Positions 45,201 through 55,763 are shown, counted from the stretch's first letter. The stretch: 64,000 nt of DNA from Epithemia pelagica (GCA_946965045.2 OX337233.1:310001-374000); one strand, 5' to 3'. Program-made: numbers and translations. The notes: a model not told the origin generated them from the sequence alone.

Positions 45201-47334
45201 GTTATCCCTTACACAGTCGGAAATCAACTACTATTCCTCCATGGCCGAACTGGGCCACGAAGACTCCGACTTCAGTGAGCAGCCTGAATCCGACGGCTCA
45301 CATGACCACCATGACTCAAGTGACGATGATTCAAGTAACTACGAAGAGATCCAAGAGGAGTCGAACCTTGACCATCACTCCGACATCAGTGCAGCCTTTC
45401 TTCATGCCGACCTTGTGACCGACATCAGCCATGCGTACCAACAAGTGCCTCTTGACCCCGAATACCAAGCTCCTGAATTCCCTGTTGATTGTGAAGCATC
45501 TGGCATGAGCCCCAACTCATCACCGTTTGCCCGAGAATGTGCACTCGTCGGTGCAGGATTGGGCGGAGGAATTCAAAACACCCGAGAGCTCCATGTTTTG
45601 ACATACGAGGAAGCCATCAATGGACCCGAGCGTGAACAGTGGCTTGAGTCCATTGAAAAAGAATACCAACGGATGATCGACAATGGTGTCTTTATCCCCT
45701 GTGATCCTGTCGAAGTCCCAGCTGATGCCAAGATTCTTAGCAATGTGTGGGCCATGAAAAAGAAAGCAAGTGGTGCGTTTCGCGCACGATTAAATGCCCG
45801 AGGGTACGAACAGGTCGATGGGGAGCACTATGACAGCCATGCCACGTTTGCTCCAGTGGCCTCCGAAATGACCATTATGATCATTTTTGTTTTGATCATA
45901 TTAGCGAATTGGGTAGTCCATGTAATGGACGTCAAGGGCCCATTTCTGCTTGGCGACTTCGAAAAGGATCGGAAGATGTGGATGACCATTCCGAAAGGAA
46001 TGGAGTCCAAATATCCTCCTGGTTGGTTGATCTTCCTTGGCAAGACTCTATATGGCACAAAGCAAGCCGCTCGTGCCTTTTGGAATAAGGTCCAGGAAGT
46101 CATGAAGCTTATCCAGTTCTTGCGCAACCGTGCTGATCCATGCCTCTACTTCGCATGGACTGCATTCGGCCTCGTCATTTGGCTCTCGTGGGTGGATGAT
46201 TTCTTGGTCTGTGGGTCCGAAGCAGGCGTCCTTCACTCCAAAGCAGCTATGAAGGAACACTTCGACTGCGACGATTGTGGTGAATTGACCGAGTACATCG
46301 GTTGTAAGGTTGATCTTGACCGCGAACAGCGCACGTGCAAGTTCTCGCAGCCCGTTTTACTGCAGAGCTTTTCCGACGAGTTTGATGTGCCTTCCACAAC
46401 GCAGAAGTTTGCTACACCTGCAGCTCCTGGGGAAGTTCTCAAAAAGGACGATGGCACGGATGAGTTGAACGCAACACAACAGTCCATGTATCGGAGCGGC
46501 GTCGGTAAATTGTTGCATCTCATGAAATGGTCACGTCCTGACATTTTGAACTCTGTCCGCGAACTCTCCAAATTCATGAAGCAAGGCACTCAGCATCATC
46601 TCAAAGCAATGTATCGGGTGATGCGCTACTGCATGGATACTCCATTGTGCAGTAAGATTCTGCGCCCGGTTGGTTGTTGGGACGGTACCAAGGAAGGATT
46701 TGAGTTTGTTATTCGAGGCCGTAGTGATTCCGACTTTGCCAAAGACCCCGACAAGCGTCATAGTGTCTCAGGTATTTCTGTTTTTCTCCAAGACGCGCCA
46801 ATTTCCGAGTCCAGTCGGATGCAAGATTGTGTAACTCTTTCCGTTAGCGAAGCCGAAATTGTCGCTGCTGTGGAAACAGGCCAACGCATGCTTTTTGGCA
46901 TGCGAGTCCTCGAACAGATGGGATTGACCGTGCAAAAACCCATGATCTTGCAGATGGATTGCAAGGGTGCCATTGCTCTGACACACTCGTGGAGCGTTGG
47001 TGGCCGCACTCGACACATCGATGTGAAATGGCATTTTCTTCGTGAGATGAAGGAGGAAGGCATTATTCATACCGTTTGGCTGCACTCACCTGACAATTCT
47101 GCTGATCTGTTCACCAAGAACCTGCCTGGTCCAGATTTCCGCAAGCATGTCTCTGTCTATTGCTCCAATCTTGATCCTGCTTGTAATGCCGACGACGATC
47201 CTGTTACTCCGACCACCAACAATCAAGGCGCTCACGTTGAACCGCATCATGGATCCGAAACCGCCATGCTTGTTTACCAAGGTCCTCTTCCATTTTGGCT
47301 TAAATGCTTTCTTCACACACGATCATCCAAGTGA
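42202..47334 (+). CDS. Copia-2 Gag-Pol polyprotein
   Basis: 1710 residues without a break. Gag ends in two CCHC zinc knuckles, CNFCQEPGHGYYQC (about 266) and CEDCKVYGHSTQRC (about 332), which bind RNA in the particle. The protease site is IADTGATQH (about 437). The pre-integrase HHCC zinc region is near 590-625. The integrase triad is Asp about 652 (YLDMSS), Asp about 718 (RLDNAGEN) and Glu about 755 (PQQNSLAE). Reverse transcriptase runs about 1136-1400 with WVDD near 1330. RNase H is about 1510-1640, with SVSEAEIVAAVE and SADLFTKNL. The element should be able to transpose. Confidence 0.95.
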   Translation: MDLSSSDKTSTTIKVPTFSGKKADYPIWWMRFRSHARVHNFIGALSDTPEKELPSTEHEPIDESTDSGKASKKALNRNAMAVACLSMALQADDDLKLVMKSITSDWPGGRAHIIVKGLFRNYKSENIAAKMRIRQDVNKISMSNTMNPKILRKKISQIENRHNHELADDDLVAIVIEKAAPIYSTIVATEQRAKGSALTADDLIDAMMTQWNLHHDEDDDGEDGTESSLDQSASGGLSLQVTQTNPVCQAVGDPNSVPPQPFVVCNFCQEPGHGYYQCPLRSQASQQGTGTALAVGPGQQQYQQQQGYRPYNGQQQGQWRQPYQQGDRPRPYCEDCKVYGHSTQRCWENPANAQFRPPNWTSRRNRPQQAPSPSPPTSTPAQDIATVVASNTTTRPTTPTTPNGQSTPSSETRVEMLMSGIEFPHDLQLLRDPNIWIADTGATQHMTSHTHGIINLRRPEDPVSLVMANDTTESATVIGDLPGICCNRYGCELRSGQMSGVNILPSTAFNLFSISKMLKQGWSLSGSSEAIIITKGSMSVTFDIVIPTPDGMIFCLYFKRKQELTGHEIFGALPDIGPKKRQTMSLQDAHDKLGHIDIRKIKPIVEHLGFQLQSGEMEKCAACAAGKARRKNLPRSDTHANSEPEDPNVNRIYLDMSSVRPIKSHPTPRKNQWRMIVHGRTQLKFSAFYESKKAMVEPTCEFLHRWESNGLGATHVRLDNAGENILLQSRSQSADWKLNLNFEFTARNTPQQNSLAEVAISTIAMRGRAMMHRANVPMEYRSLLWTTAFDTATLLDGLVVIELDGVSKTRYEHWSGQLPRFAHHLRTWGEAGTVKTATDTTQKLADKGTHCIFVGYCRDHAGDVYRMFNPHTKKLHVTRDVIWLRRMYFLPPENPPHLMITPILPPNSNCDSELHLDGEDDASNRSKPFIEELEDDSPNQNIADTPMVETIDQATDADENVSAITSATPRQHQVTRTGRHIRPPRRLIEEYQCAGINYNELSLTQSEINYYSSMAELGHEDSDFSEQPESDGSHDHHDSSDDDSSNYEEIQEESNLDHHSDISAAFLHADLVTDISHAYQQVPLDPEYQAPEFPVDCEASGMSPNSSPFARECALVGAGLGGGIQNTRELHVLTYEEAINGPEREQWLESIEKEYQRMIDNGVFIPCDPVEVPADAKILSNVWAMKKKASGAFRARLNARGYEQVDGEHYDSHATFAPVASEMTIMIIFVLIILANWVVHVMDVKGPFLLGDFEKDRKMWMTIPKGMESKYPPGWLIFLGKTLYGTKQAARAFWNKVQEVMKLIQFLRNRADPCLYFAWTAFGLVIWLSWVDDFLVCGSEAGVLHSKAAMKEHFDCDDCGELTEYIGCKVDLDREQRTCKFSQPVLLQSFSDEFDVPSTTQKFATPAAPGEVLKKDDGTDELNATQQSMYRSGVGKLLHLMKWSRPDILNSVRELSKFMKQGTQHHLKAMYRVMRYCMDTPLCSKILRPVGCWDGTKEGFEFVIRGRSDSDFAKDPDKRHSVSGISVFLQDAPISESSRMQDCVTLSVSEAEIVAAVETGQRMLFGMRVLEQMGLTVQKPMILQMDCKGAIALTHSWSVGGRTRHIDVKWHFLREMKEEGIIHTVWLHSPDNSADLFTKNLPGPDFRKHVSVYCSNLDPACNADDDPVTPTTNNQGAHVEPHHGSETAMLVYQGPLPFWLKCFLHTRSSK

Positions 47335-47631
47335 CTCAGCCCCAACAGAAATCCAGTACACCACAGTGAAACGCCCATTGTCGAACATGCATCAAATCCA
47401 ATCAAACAACAATATCATCAGTCAGAAATCAAAATCAACAAATCGAATTCAAATCGCATCAACATTTATCACTTACACATCATCACGAACATCCGAATCA
47501 GGCAGGGCATCACTTTCATCGTTCATATACACTCACACCATGCACACAAGACGATCTTTCAAAATTTATGACATCAAGGACACTGAAGAATTTGGTTTCT
47601 GTGGACATTCGAGCGACACAATTAGGCAGGG

Positions 47632-47910
47632 TGTTGGAATCTTCAATTGAGTCGCTCTTCATGTCGTGGTCCCGAATCAAGTCAGTCGCACAACGAGACA
47701 GTGGGATGCAAACCGCATGGGAGGCGGTTATAGCTCATCTAGGTCTTGGACCATCTCGATCTCATCTGGCATAACAACATTCTCTCAATCCTAGTCGTAA
47801 TGCTCACTCTTTCTAAATCACTCAGTTTCGAAACCCTTTTGCATTACTTCTACGATTACCTTGCTTCTGTGCACAGAGGAGACCATCAGGGCCAATCTAG
47901 TGATCCAACA
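47632..47910 (+). repeat. Copia-2 3' LTR
   Basis: 279 bp, one mismatch from the 5' LTR. Confidence 0.95.
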
Positions 47911-48200
47911 TTGGTTGTATACGACAGAGTTTGAGGACGGTGAGATTTGGGACAAGATTGAATTTGGTGATATTCAGCACGCTGTCAGAGAAAAGAACGA
48001 GGCGCGTCCTCTACAGTCATAGTGATTGTAGTTTGTTACTGTTGGATTCCAGCAAAAAAAGCGACTTCTGCCAAACCATCTCTTGAATCTGATCGGTAGA
48101 GGCTGGCAAAGCAATTCACACAGCGATAAAAACGGTCAACAAAAAGCAACGCTGTATTACATGAGTGATTATTCTATAGTTTCGCCATTGTAGGGCATAC
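47911..48200 (+). pseudogene. Family B pseudogene, copy 6, distal part
   Basis: Continues the copy broken at 41701. The stretch GACAAGATTGAATTTGGTGA and what follows is almost identical to 5930-6170, including the short A-run near 48055. It is part of a larger duplicated block with 5920-7380. Confidence 0.6.
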
Positions 48201-48269
48201 ATGCAACATGTTGTACATTTCAGGATTATCCTTCCCTTGTTCATTGCGATGCGTATTGGTCGTGCTTCA

Positions 48270-48590
48270 TTTAGATTTTTGACGTTGACGTGGTACTGCT
48301 CACACAGTCGTCGAAAACACAACGAATTCTTTTCTATAAGTGGTACTGTCGCGCAGGTAGGATTCTTGTCCCCACCAATGGCGGTAATTTGATCCGCAAG
48401 AGTCACTAGAATGCAGCGTTCAAGACGATTTCCAAAGGGTGGGAGATTCCACACGCGGGTGCGGTGCGTATCCAAGGTTTCCACAGTTGAATTGCGTCGT
48501 CGTCCCGCCACGACCAGCCAGGATCCCACAACAATCATTGCACAAGAACATCGTGGATAGGAAAGAACCAAATCAGAATAAGTGATCCAT
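48270..48590 (-). pseudogene. Kelch C-terminal fragment, second copy
   Basis: Sister of 6387-6665, with the same two last kelch repeats (VGSWLVVAGRRRNSTVETLD, then AIGGDKNPTCATVPLIEKNS) and slightly more upstream (YSDLVLSYPRCSCAM). The surrounding frame (48116-48622) continues past it into unrelated sequence. Confidence 0.7.
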
Positions 48591-48847
48591 GGATGATGAC
48601 TCTGTGTCCTGCAAAGTGCCATGATGCCACCACAAAGTCCCAGATTCTTGTCTCACGACCGCACGACCACGGCAGTGGCTCTTCCACATGTAGAGACAAA
48701 AATGTGGTCTTCCTTTCCCGCCTTTGACAACAAACAGGCACATTCTATCTTGCAACATAATCTTTCAACTTTTGAGTAAACCACTTACTAGGTTCTAGGA
48801 TTACAATCGAACATAGAAAACAAGTCAGTGACTTGAGAACAAAACGT

Positions 48848-50065
48848 CTAGTAGGCTTCATCCATCCCTTCATCACCACGGTGAGTATTGGACCTTGCGC
48901 GTTTACGAGTTGATGTCGATGTAAAGAAGGGTGAGATATCTTCATCTCGGATACCGGCATTTTCAAGAGAATGATACCATCCGTTCGATTGGTGCTCACA
49001 TAGTCGACGAAAACACCACGAATTCCTATCCATTAGTGGCAATGTCGCACAGGAAGGATTGCGGAGTCCACCAATCACGGCAACTTGATTGGCAACAGTC
49101 ACCATACTGCAGCCCCAACGATCTTCTTGCAGTCCAGGGAGATTCCACACGCGCTTGCAGTGCGTATCCAAGACTTCCACGGTTCGACTGGGTCGTCCCA
49201 CTACCACCAGACAAGATCCCACGGCAACCACTGCACAAGGGCTTCGTGCATTGGAAAGCCTCAACTCCGAATGAGTGGTCCAGGTGGGTGAGAAAGAAAT
49301 GAACGTCGAGCCAGTTTCCTTTTTTGTCTCATCACTGCGACATGGTCTTTCGAAGTCCAAATACTCAACCGAGTCAAGATTGCCGTCCTCGTTAAGGCCT
49401 CCAGCAACGACAAAGATGCGGTGACCAACGACTGCGCTGCCAAAAAATGATCGAAGAACATTCATGCTTGGTCCCGCAGTGACAGTGTGGTTGTTTGTAT
49501 CTATAATATCCACGGACGACAAATTACGATCGCTGTAGCCACCCATTACAACAATATACCGGCTGTGCAACGCAACCGCACAACATCCTCTTCGTGGCGT
49601 TGATAAGCGACATGTCAATGTCGTCCATTGGATCTCGTGTGTGCTGCTGGTTGTTAAAGATAATTGAAGTATATCCTTGGCATCGATTCGTTCCATGCAA
49701 TCCAAAGATCCTATATTGAATCCTCCAATCACGTAGATGCCGCCATTGCACACAACAGCGGCATGTCCTTCACGACTCTTGTTCATGGGCGGACCCTCTC
49801 GCCATTGCATGTCTGGGTCTGCCAGATTTAATAACAGAACGGAATCGAGACTGCCTGGATCTGCTTGATATCCGCCCAACACGACGACCGTTTGTCTCTT
49901 GCTGTTGCTATCTTTGTCAGTATCGAGATGATTTAGTACGACGGATGTATGATACTCTCGCGCTCCTCCCACAAGAGGCGGCCAGTCATTTTCATTCCAT
50001 TCAGCTGTCTCTTCCAAAAGGACAAGGCCCGACTGCCATGCTTGTTCTTTCAATGTCACGGACAT
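48848..50065 (-). CDS. Kelch-repeat protein K8
   Basis: 405 residues from the family ATG (MSVTLKEQAWQSG), with six kelch repeats (VVVLGG, IYVIGG, IVVMGG, IFVVAGG, LVVVG, VAVIGG) and the basic tail STRKRARSNTHRGDEG. The 3' third and the downstream flank are almost identical to K2. The N-terminal half is distinct, which indicates an exchange or conversion boundary around 49290. The frame is open upstream to 50269 in non-kelch sequence. Confidence 0.85.
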   Translation of the reverse strand: MSVTLKEQAWQSGLVLLEETAEWNENDWPPLVGGAREYHTSVVLNHLDTDKDSNSKRQTVVVLGGYQADPGSLDSVLLLNLADPDMQWREGPPMNKSREGHAAVVCNGGIYVIGGFNIGSLDCMERIDAKDILQLSLTTSSTHEIQWTTLTCRLSTPRRGCCAVALHSRYIVVMGGYSDRNLSSVDIIDTNNHTVTAGPSMNVLRSFFGSAVVGHRIFVVAGGLNEDGNLDSVEYLDFERPCRSDETKKETGSTFISFSPTWTTHSELRLSNARSPCAVVAVGSCLVVVGRPSRTVEVLDTHCKRVWNLPGLQEDRWGCSMVTVANQVAVIGGLRNPSCATLPLMDRNSWCFRRLCEHQSNGWYHSLENAGIRDEDISPFFTSTSTRKRARSNTHRGDEGMDEAY

Positions 50066-51589
50066 GGTTCTTAACGTTTTGACCGCAGAATTTATGTGGA
50101 GTGCGTTTGCGGCTGTTGCGGGAGAGAATATAATAGAAGCATCAGGACTCTTAGAATACACGTGGAAGCTCTGGAGCCCAAATAGCGTCTGTCGTACGTA
50201 CGATATCGCACATAGACTTAATGACAGCACCACCATATAAGATGTATCTTTCCGCCAAAAGATGTGCAAATCCTATTCCCAATAACAAAAACAAAAACAA
50301 ACAATGGACAACATCCAAAAAAACAAGGCGTCGAAGCATCCTCATGTCTTTCTCGTTGACTAGCAAAAGGAAGTTGGGCAAACGACATTGTTCCATCCGA
50401 AAGCCATGTTACATGTTACATCAAAACGACCGACAGCCTTTTATAGAGCCAAGCCAGATGAGGACCCCACTGTCACGACAATTTAGAGAAACCAGCCTTC
50501 GGAATGAACAAAGCCAATTGTGGACGGGTGCATCTGCGGATGGGTCAGGTATGTACAGGATTGGAACAAGCCTCGAGTTTGGTCGACGGCCACTCAGCTG
50601 TGGTAGAACAACGAGTGGGGATGTTGCTTCCACCATTAACCACACACCAACAAGACACCTCCCTACAACGGCCACCACGAGCCAAGCTCTTCCCTGGCTG
50701 CATTTAGCAACCATAACAACTAGCACGACGACGATGGCCCAGCCACCAGACAATAGTAGCAGGACCATTGAGACACAACGACAAAGTCTCAACCACCCAA
50801 ACCACAACAACGGGCAACCGGCAACATCCACACCAACACTCTGGCACTTGCAAGTGGCACTGTTGCACCGAACCAATGACTCCCACCACCACATGGAACC
50901 ATGTTCCTCTTCCGCCTTGCAGCAACATGGCCTCAACTTCTGGTTGGTACCAGATGGTGTGTCTGTCACCACCAATGATGTGTCTTCGGCCACAAGCCAC
51001 CAAAGCATACAAGAAGGAAATCATAGTATCACGATCACAGGTGGCTCGCGATTGGGAGGCAATCAAACAACTCAGAACTAACGAGTCGCACAAGAAAACT
51101 GCAGAGATGTGCACTTTCTTGATTCATGTCTCGAACTGGCTATTCCGCATGGTCCAACAGTCATGATCTTTCGTGGTGACTTTGTGTCCTTGAGCGTTGT
51201 CGACCTCGGTAGACGCCTTTTGAAAATGGCCGACCCACTCATAAGAAACACAATGCTATCCAGATTCGAAGCGCACGTAGAGAGAGAAAGGATGCATCAT
51301 AGAAGCTACCAGCCAAACTTTCCAATACTCTCAAGCGCATGTTGTCGTTTGGTATACCGAGTTGGCCAAAAGTATGCTCAAACTGTCGACTTGAACCAAT
51401 GAAACACCGCAGTATGACTATTTATTTTGTATGCAGGAGAAGGGCAAAAAGAGCAACGGTGCGATACCGTGACCAACGTGGTCGCATGGCAATCCACGGG
51501 CACGAAGAAAGACGCAAAGGAAACATGGACCATCCAGACAAACGACAAACATAATCCATGGCAATTGCGAAGGCAAATATGACTCGATC
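50066..51589. other. Family B slot, no supported gene
   Basis: A 286-codon plus-strand frame (50221-51081) is rich in Thr, Ser, Asn and His. It starts in a module shared with 19520-19690 and has no recognisable domain, so I do not call it a gene. A short downstream piece (51109-51400, DFVSLSVVDLGRRLLKMADP) resembles the helical part of the LRR-TIR protein (MSFVKLGKRLLKVSDALG) and may be a relic of such a gene. Confidence 0.35.
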
Positions 51590-52960
51590 TCTATAAGTTT
51601 ACAAGGAACCATGCTTTGGATACCCTCTGTTCCTTTCTCACCAAATCGTCCTTCCTCCAGTCCCCAATCTGCATTCTGCGAGATCCGATCCTGTCCACGA
51701 TAAACAAGAAACAGACACGCGAATTGCGCCATTTCGACAGCGACGAACAGAACCATTCAGGCACGACCGCCTCGGGCGACCACTGTTCCAACACGACCAA
51801 CTATTCATACGGTGTGGGTGGCTAGGCTTCCAAGACGGCCAAGACATGATCGGCCGCATTCGTGGTCGTGGTTTTCTTGTTTGTGCTGCTGAGTTCAGTG
51901 CGAGGCACAAGGTGGAGATAGAGTACTCTTGTACGACAGTGTTGTTTGTTGTTGTCGTGCAACAAGGTTTCAGCGGAACTGGCATTGAGGGGCACGACAT
52001 CGTGATGAGGAGGAGCTTGTTTCCAGGCATGAACAATCGAACAAGCAATGCTGCGACAGGAAGTAGTGGTGGTGGAAGTTTCCTGACTCGTTGTCGTCGT
52101 CATCAATGCTCACTTCCAAGGTGGAATTGAACACAGTCGGTTCCACGACAATGGCACCATCAGATTCGTCCAATTGGGGTATGTCAGGAAGAGGAAATAT
52201 GACGGCCTTCTTGTTTTGTGGCTGTGTTGGTAGTTCGGGAGGTTGTGGTGTGGCAACGAGAAGACTCGATTCCTTGTTTTCGTTCTGCTCCATTACGACA
52301 ACTTGCAAGATCATGGATCCGATATGGTGGGTTTTTCTTGGCTTTGTTCTGGAGGAACTTGGCTGTCCTTGTTGCAACTGTCCTCCTGACGAGATGAAAT
52401 CTCAACCACAACGATGGCGATATTGCAGGGTTTGTATCGTGGCCTGTTCAACTTGCAAGGTATCGTAGCAAAGAGAGCCTTGCAAAAAGGGATGCGGTGT
52501 ACGTCCCTGGTCATCAAGTTCCTCCATGAGAGAAGGAAACTTGAACAAGAATCGAACAGCATCAGGTCCAATAAGGTTTTGCCTTGTCGTGTTTCTGCTC
52601 CTGCTCCTCTCATCATTGCTGGACCTTTGGATCCACCCGTTTCGTCCTTTTGTCGGCTTCATCAAACTCGAGACCATGAACCTAAAACAAATCGAGAAGC
52701 TGGACAAAACTCGTCCTTTTTGGAATGCACCACTGTCGGTTCTTGCCCTAGCTGCCACAGTTACCAATCCATGGACTATGTGGCACTGTCCCATAACTGT
52801 CGCGTCATCATACAAGTCGGATTGTTCCTTCCAGCCTTTGACAACAAACAAGTACCTCCTATCATGCAACGTGTTCTTTCTACTTTTGAGTAAACACTTA
52901 CTAGGTCCTAGGATTACAATTGAATGTAGAAAACAAGTCAACCACTCGAGAACAAAATCG
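51590..52960. repeat. Family B 3' module and kelch 3' flank, copy 7
   Basis: Collinear with 36746-38180 over most of its length, ending in the flank shared with other kelch genes (ACTTACTAGGTCCTAGGATT near 52890). All reading frames are short or repeat-derived. Confidence 0.55.
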
Positions 52961-54178
52961 CTATGTTTCATCAGACCCTTTCTCATTTTGGCGCGTATTC
53001 TGCCTTGCTCGTTTACGAGCTGATGTCGATGTGCAGAAGGGTGAGATATCAGCATCTCGGATACCCATACCTTCCCGAAAATGGTGCCATCCGCTAAGTT
53101 GCTGCTCACAGAGACGGCGAAAACACCACGAATTCCTATCCATTAGTGGTAATGTCGCACAGGTAGGATTGAATCCACCAATCACGGCAACTTGATTGGC
53201 AACAGTCACCATATTGCAGCCATCGCGGGGATTACCAGATGGCCGGAGATTCCACATGCGGTTGCGGTACGTATCCAAGACTTCCACCGTTGAATTGCCT
53301 CGTCCACCCGCCACCACCAGACAAGATCCCACGGCAACCATGGCACAAGAACTTCGTGCATTGGAAAGCCTCAACTCCGAATGAGTGGTCCAGGTGGGTG
53401 GGAAAGAAATGAACGTCAAGCCAGTTTCCTTTTTTGTCTCAACACTGTCACAGGGTGTTGTGCTGTCCAAATACTCCAGCGAGTCAAGTTTGCCATTATC
53501 GTTACAGCCTCCAACGACAAAGATGCGATGGCCAACGACTGCGCTGCCAAAATATGACCGAGGAACAGTCATCGATGGTCCCGCAGTGACTATGTGGTTG
53601 TTTGTATCTATAATATCCACCGACGACAAATAAAGATCGTTGTAGCCACCCATCACAACAATGTGTCGGTTGTGAACCGCAACAGCACAACATCCACATC
53701 GGCCCGTTGATAAACGACATTTCAATGTCACCCAACTGCTTTTACGCGTGCTGCTTGTTGTAAAGGATGATTGCAGCAAATCGTCGTCATCAATTTGTTC
53801 GATACAATCCAATGGACCTTCATCGTATCCTCCCATTACGTAGACAACGCCATTGCACACAACAGCAGCATGCTCGTAACGTTTCTTGTTCATAGGTGGT
53901 CCTTCTCGCCATCGCTTGTTTGGGTCTGCTAGATTCAATACAAGAACAGAATTGGTGCCACCTTGGCGTTGATGCCAACCTCCCATCACGACGAGGGTTT
54001 GTCCCCTGATGTTGTTGTTGTTGTTGTTGTCGTGATCGGGATGATTAATTACGACCGTAGCATGATGATAACGCCATCCACCCTCAAGAGGAGGCCAATC
54101 GTTTTCATTCCATTCTGGTCTCTCGTGGGAAAGGACAAGGCCCGACTGCCATGCTTGTTCTTTCAGTGTCATGCTCAT
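52961..54178 (-). CDS. Kelch-repeat protein K9
   Basis: 405 residues from the family ATG (MSMTLKEQAWQSG). It has six kelch repeats (VVMGG, VYVMGG, IVVMGG, IFVVGG, LVVAGG, VAVIGG), an Asn run (about 54010-54035) from a GTT microsatellite in the first repeat, and the tail ARKRARQNTRQNEKGSDET. The frame is open to 54697, which would add 173 residues. That extension is the conserved upstream module plus spacer, shared with copies where it contains stops, so I place the start at 54178. Confidence 0.85.
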   Translation of the reverse strand: MSMTLKEQAWQSGLVLSHERPEWNENDWPPLEGGWRYHHATVVINHPDHDNNNNNNIRGQTLVVMGGWHQRQGGTNSVLVLNLADPNKRWREGPPMNKKRYEHAAVVCNGVVYVMGGYDEGPLDCIEQIDDDDLLQSSFTTSSTRKSSWVTLKCRLSTGRCGCCAVAVHNRHIVVMGGYNDLYLSSVDIIDTNNHIVTAGPSMTVPRSYFGSAVVGHRIFVVGGCNDNGKLDSLEYLDSTTPCDSVETKKETGLTFISFPPTWTTHSELRLSNARSSCAMVAVGSCLVVAGGRGNSTVEVLDTYRNRMWNLRPSGNPRDGCNMVTVANQVAVIGGFNPTCATLPLMDRNSWCFRRLCEQQLSGWHHFREGMGIRDADISPFCTSTSARKRARQNTRQNEKGSDET

Positions 54179-54703
54179 GGTTGCAAAGGTTTCCACTGCA
54201 GAATTTTTGAGGATCGAGGCTCTGTCTTGTAAGAGGCACGTAGGTTTGCTCTGTTGTTGTGATTCTGATTGATGCGGACTGGAAGCACGACTGACTGCAC
54301 GAAATCGATGGACCAAAGAGGGGTAGGAGCTTTCGTCACGAGACAAATCGTGACAGTTGCTTCGATCGAGCTGTTCTTGTTGACACTGCGCTCTTGTTGT
54401 TCCACGGTCGGAGTCCAGCATGACGGGTGCCTGTCGTTGTCGTGGTACTGGCTCAGGTCGTTTCGTCGCCCTGTAATGTTCGGGATGCGTCGTCCTAGTA
54501 GAACACAGTGTTTCGTGGTGCCTCTCGCGAAGAACCCCAGCAATACGTCTCACTTTTCTGCCATTGTCCGAGCCCTGCCAAACGCCCTTGGGAACTAGCA
54601 CATCACACAATAGGGCATGTGCTCCTCCGTCATCCTCTCGACTCGTACAACAAGAATGGCTGGCCGGGCAGTGCCTGCAAACAAGGTTTGCTTCCAATCC
54701 ACT

Positions 54704-55438
54704 CTAGTAGTAGAACAACAATTTATGGGCAGGCTTTACGGACCAAAAGTGGGACTCTTCGAGTCTTCTAGTACCGAACAAGAAGAAAGATGACAAAAAA
54801 AGTACAATCCAGTTGCTACCGGCCATGCAGCGTAAGCGGAGAATGCCCGTTACAGTGATAAGGGTGATGTTTTGTTGTTGTTGTTGGAATAAACAAACAT
54901 GCAAGGAAGGCTCCAGTCTGTCTGGTTGTTGGTTCCTTACGCATACCGAGTCAACGAGAAGCAAGGACACTGTGTACAGGCCGTGGATCTTCTTATACGT
55001 GTCGTTGGGGAGTGGTCGACCCTCCGTAAGGGCCACATCGACACGTTCAAAGTCGTACAAGGAACACTGTCCCAACGCCTCCAATGGATTCATGTTGGTT
55101 GTTTTGGGTTTCTTAGATTGGAGGTACAACGACTCAAAGGGTGTTTTCCACACCAACGTGGTGGCATAGCCCTGCAACTCCACCTCATGGTTGTCTGTCA
55201 CAGGTTCCAATTCGGCGTCCTCATACAAGATTTGATTGATGTGACGTTGCAATTGTCGGGCCACACTGGCCACCGTGTCGTCCGAAAAAGCCAATCGGTC
55301 GGCAATCGATCCCATGATGCGCCATTGAGCTGTTGTTGACACTGCTCTTGTTCCACGGTTGACCATTGCAACCTCGTTCTTGTAACCATCAAAAGTCATC
55401 TCGAGCGGTATCGATTGCTGTAAAGTTGCGCAGTGCAT
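54704..55438 (-). CDS. Hypothetical protein frame with a captured segment
   Basis: 244 codons. The central part (about 54962-55335) looks like genuine coding sequence (MGSIADRLAFSDDTVASVAR, then HEVELQGYATTLVWKTPFES) and is absent from the sister region at 40061-40320, whose flanks are otherwise alike. The outer parts are spacer repeat. An inner ATG lies at 55315. It is probably a captured gene or exon fragment. I do not recognise the family, and no partner exon is visible. Confidence 0.35.
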   Translation of the reverse strand: MHCATLQQSIPLEMTFDGYKNEVAMVNRGTRAVSTTAQWRIMGSIADRLAFSDDTVASVARQLQRHINQILYEDAELEPVTDNHEVELQGYATTLVWKTPFESLYLQSKKPKTTNMNPLEALGQCSLYDFERVDVALTEGRPLPNDTYKKIHGLYTVSLLLVDSVCVRNQQPDRLEPSLHVCLFQQQQQNITLITVTGILRLRCMAGSNWIVLFLSSFFLFGTRRLEESHFWSVKPAHKLLFYY

Positions 55439-55763
55439 GTTGTGATGATGGTGGCGGGGTGGAACTTGGAACTATTAGAGATACGGCCGTCCACATTCCA
55501 CATCGTCCATTGTCGTCGACCCCGTTGTTCTCCACGCCACGAAATATTCCTTGCGTTTCTACCTAGGTAGTATCTTTTACTGTGATAAAGATTGTAGGTA
55601 CAGGCACGTCCTTGACTTCGTGAATGACAAGTAAAAAAACCAAAAGCACGACACATATGCGACCCGACTCCTCACCCCCGCTGGGGACTACTCCAATACA
55701 TCCACGAGACGATGACGGCGATGACGAGGACGACTTGACCTCTCATCGAGCAATTTGACCCAC
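55360..55763 (+). repeat. Family B 5' module, copy 8
   Basis: Closely matches 150-555, including CATCGTCCATTGTCGTCGAC and the CCCCGCTGGGG palindrome near 55678, up to the leader ATG at 55764. Confidence 0.6.

Larger units (their letters stand above)
41702..47910 (+). mobile_element. Copia-2: full-length Ty1/copia LTR retrotransposon
   Basis: 6209 bp with 279-bp LTRs (41702-41980 and 47632-47910), starting TGTTGGA and ending TCCAACA, one mismatch apart (A at 41771, G at 47701). The target duplication TTGGT is perfect (41697-41701 and 47911-47915). It carries a single intact gag-pol ORF and a purine tract (AGGCAGGG) before the 3' LTR. Directly after the 5' LTR lies the 12-bp palindrome TACTAGCTAGTA, so the primer site is not obvious. 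It is inserted in a family B pseudogene. Confidence 0.96.

Noticed and set aside
50221-51081. A 286-codon plus-strand frame
   Set aside because: Low-complexity Thr/Ser/Asn/His composition, a start inside a shared repeat module, and no recognisable domain.
52961-54697. Kelch K9 with a 173-residue N-terminal extension
   Set aside because: The extension is the conserved upstream module and spacer, interrupted by stops in K7 and absent from K2; the family ATG at 54178 fits all paralogs.
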